Assembly: GCA_919901705.1 (NCBI GenBank)
Contig: CAKKPR010000282.1
Location: 1-5,687 of the forward strand
DNA length: 5,687 bases
Reading direction: 5' to 3'
Source: Thermodesulfovibrionales bacterium
GTDB taxonomy: Bacteria > Nitrospirota > Thermodesulfovibrionia > Thermodesulfovibrionales > UBA1546
In this document: positions 5,207 through 5,687 of the stretch, one piece after another
How positions within the stretch are numbered: the stretch's first letter is position 1
Layout: the number at the start of each line of letters is the position of its first letter
The notes under the pieces: model-generated
Told to the model about the DNA's origin: nothing
Seen by the model: only the letters and a program-made list of their open reading frames with translations
Database searches by the model: none
Program-made: the position numbers and the translations under genes

Positions 5207-5687
5207 ATGCGCATTATCCTTCCAAAAGAACAAATTAAAGGACAGAGAATAACCATATCAGGCGAAAAGGCGAGATACCTGATATCTGTGCTCAGGTGCA
5301 ATGCCGGAGATGAGTTGCAGGTATTTGACGGTGAAGGGAGTTTCTACAAATCAAGGATTTCAGGGATAGATAACAAAGAAGTAAAAATAGATTTGCTCGA
5401 AAAGATTCCATTTGATACTGAATCGCCATTGAATCTTATACTTATTCAGGGAATTCTTAAAGGCGATAAGATGGACTGGGTAATTCAGAAGGCAACAGAG
5501 CTTGGTGTTAAAGAGATAATCCCTGCTATTACAGAGAGAGGCCAAATAAGGGAGACGAGGAAGGCGGCAAGGTGGAGAAAAATTGCAGAAGAGGCATCAC
5601 GCCAGAGCGGAAGGACAATGATTCCTGTTGTGCATGAGCCAATAGAGTTTAAATTATTGCTTGCTCAAGATGTCATTGCGAGGAGTG
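5207..5687 (+). CDS. rsmE: 16S rRNA (uracil-1498-N3)-methyltransferase RsmE, 3' end beyond the window
   Basis: RsmE methylates N3 of U1498 in 16S rRNA, using S-adenosylmethionine, on the 30S subunit. The first 160 residues are present of about 240-250 usual. An N-terminal PUA-like RNA-binding domain (about 1-70, with ARYLISVLRCNAGDELQVFDG at about 22-42) is followed by the start of the SPOUT methyltransferase domain, with KGDKMDWVIQKATELGV at 85-101 and ASRQSGR at 130-136. The SAM-binding trefoil knot would lie past the right edge, so activity cannot be judged. The ATG at 5207 is the only start: the frame is closed by a TAG at 5174 with no other start codon between, though no clear Shine-Dalgarno sequence precedes it. 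It lies 47 bases after dnaJ with no terminator, so cotranscription is plausible. The last visible residues, DVIARS, do not look like RsmE and may be the start of an inserted repeat. Confidence 0.93.
   Translation, partial: MRIILPKEQIKGQRITISGEKARYLISVLRCNAGDELQVFDGEGSFYKSRISGIDNKEVKIDLLEKIPFDTESPLNLILIQGILKGDKMDWVIQKATELGVKEIIPAITERGQIRETRKAARWRKIAEEASRQSGRTMIPVVHEPIEFKLLLAQDVIARS
5672..5687 (+). repeat. Possible start of a dispersed 'VIARS' repeat inside rsmE (partial)
   Basis: The last 16 bases, GTCATTGCGAGGAGTG, translate in the rsmE frame as VIARS. They match the beginning of a dispersed repeat that I recall from several bacterial lineages and whose translation appears in annotations as VIARSEATKQS. 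Only the first 16 bases fall in the window, so the rest of the element and its effect on rsmE cannot be seen. The match is from memory and short, but this sequence is uncommon by chance and it sits where RsmE homology fades. Confidence 0.5.

Noticed and set aside
5360..5545. Minus-strand open frame within rsmE (61 codons).
   Set aside because: It is antisense to clear RsmE motifs, has an aromatic-rich, unstructured translation and no supporting signals.

Overview
The window carries a bacterial class I heat-shock operon, hrcA-grpE-dnaK-dnaJ, read left to right and followed by the start of rsmE, which runs off the right edge. Base composition looks moderate (low to mid 40s % GC, judged by eye). 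DnaK carries the insert in its ATPase domain that Gram-negative (diderm) DnaKs have and Gram-positive ones lack. Together with the CIRCE/HrcA arrangement and several dispersed-repeat signatures, this suggests an uncultured diderm lineage such as Nitrospirota or Desulfobacterota. That placement is a low-confidence inference.

Layout. Bases 1-74 hold what is probably the last 23 codons of an unidentified upstream gene. A weak hairpin that could be its terminator lies at 87-124. A sigma-70-type promoter (-35 at 149-154, -10 at about 171-178) runs directly into a perfect CIRCE operator (180-206). Then come hrcA (228-1262), grpE (1259-2044, ATGA overlap with hrcA) and dnaK (2046-3977, one base after grpE). 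A 78-bp spacer follows, made almost entirely of inverted arrays of a 7-bp repeat. After it come dnaJ (4056-5159), a 47-bp gap with no terminator, and rsmE (5207 to the edge, incomplete).

How the genes work together. HrcA represses the operon by binding CIRCE, so the operon is autoregulated. DnaK is the Hsp70 chaperone, DnaJ delivers substrates and stimulates its ATPase, and GrpE is the nucleotide-exchange factor. RsmE is a 16S rRNA methyltransferase that often travels with this cluster. No gene for HrcA, GrpE, DnaK or DnaJ is broken, and all their diagnostic motifs are present.

I see no new multi-gene system here. The unusual content is repeat DNA in and around conserved genes: two in-frame copies of a GC-rich hairpin element in the two disordered tails of grpE, the heptamer inverted array abutting the dnaJ start codon, and the first 16 bases of what looks like a known type of dispersed repeat (translated VIARS...) at the edge of the window inside rsmE. 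The CIRCE element is also unusually symmetrical: its normally unpaired 9-base spacer extends the palindrome to 13-bp arms.
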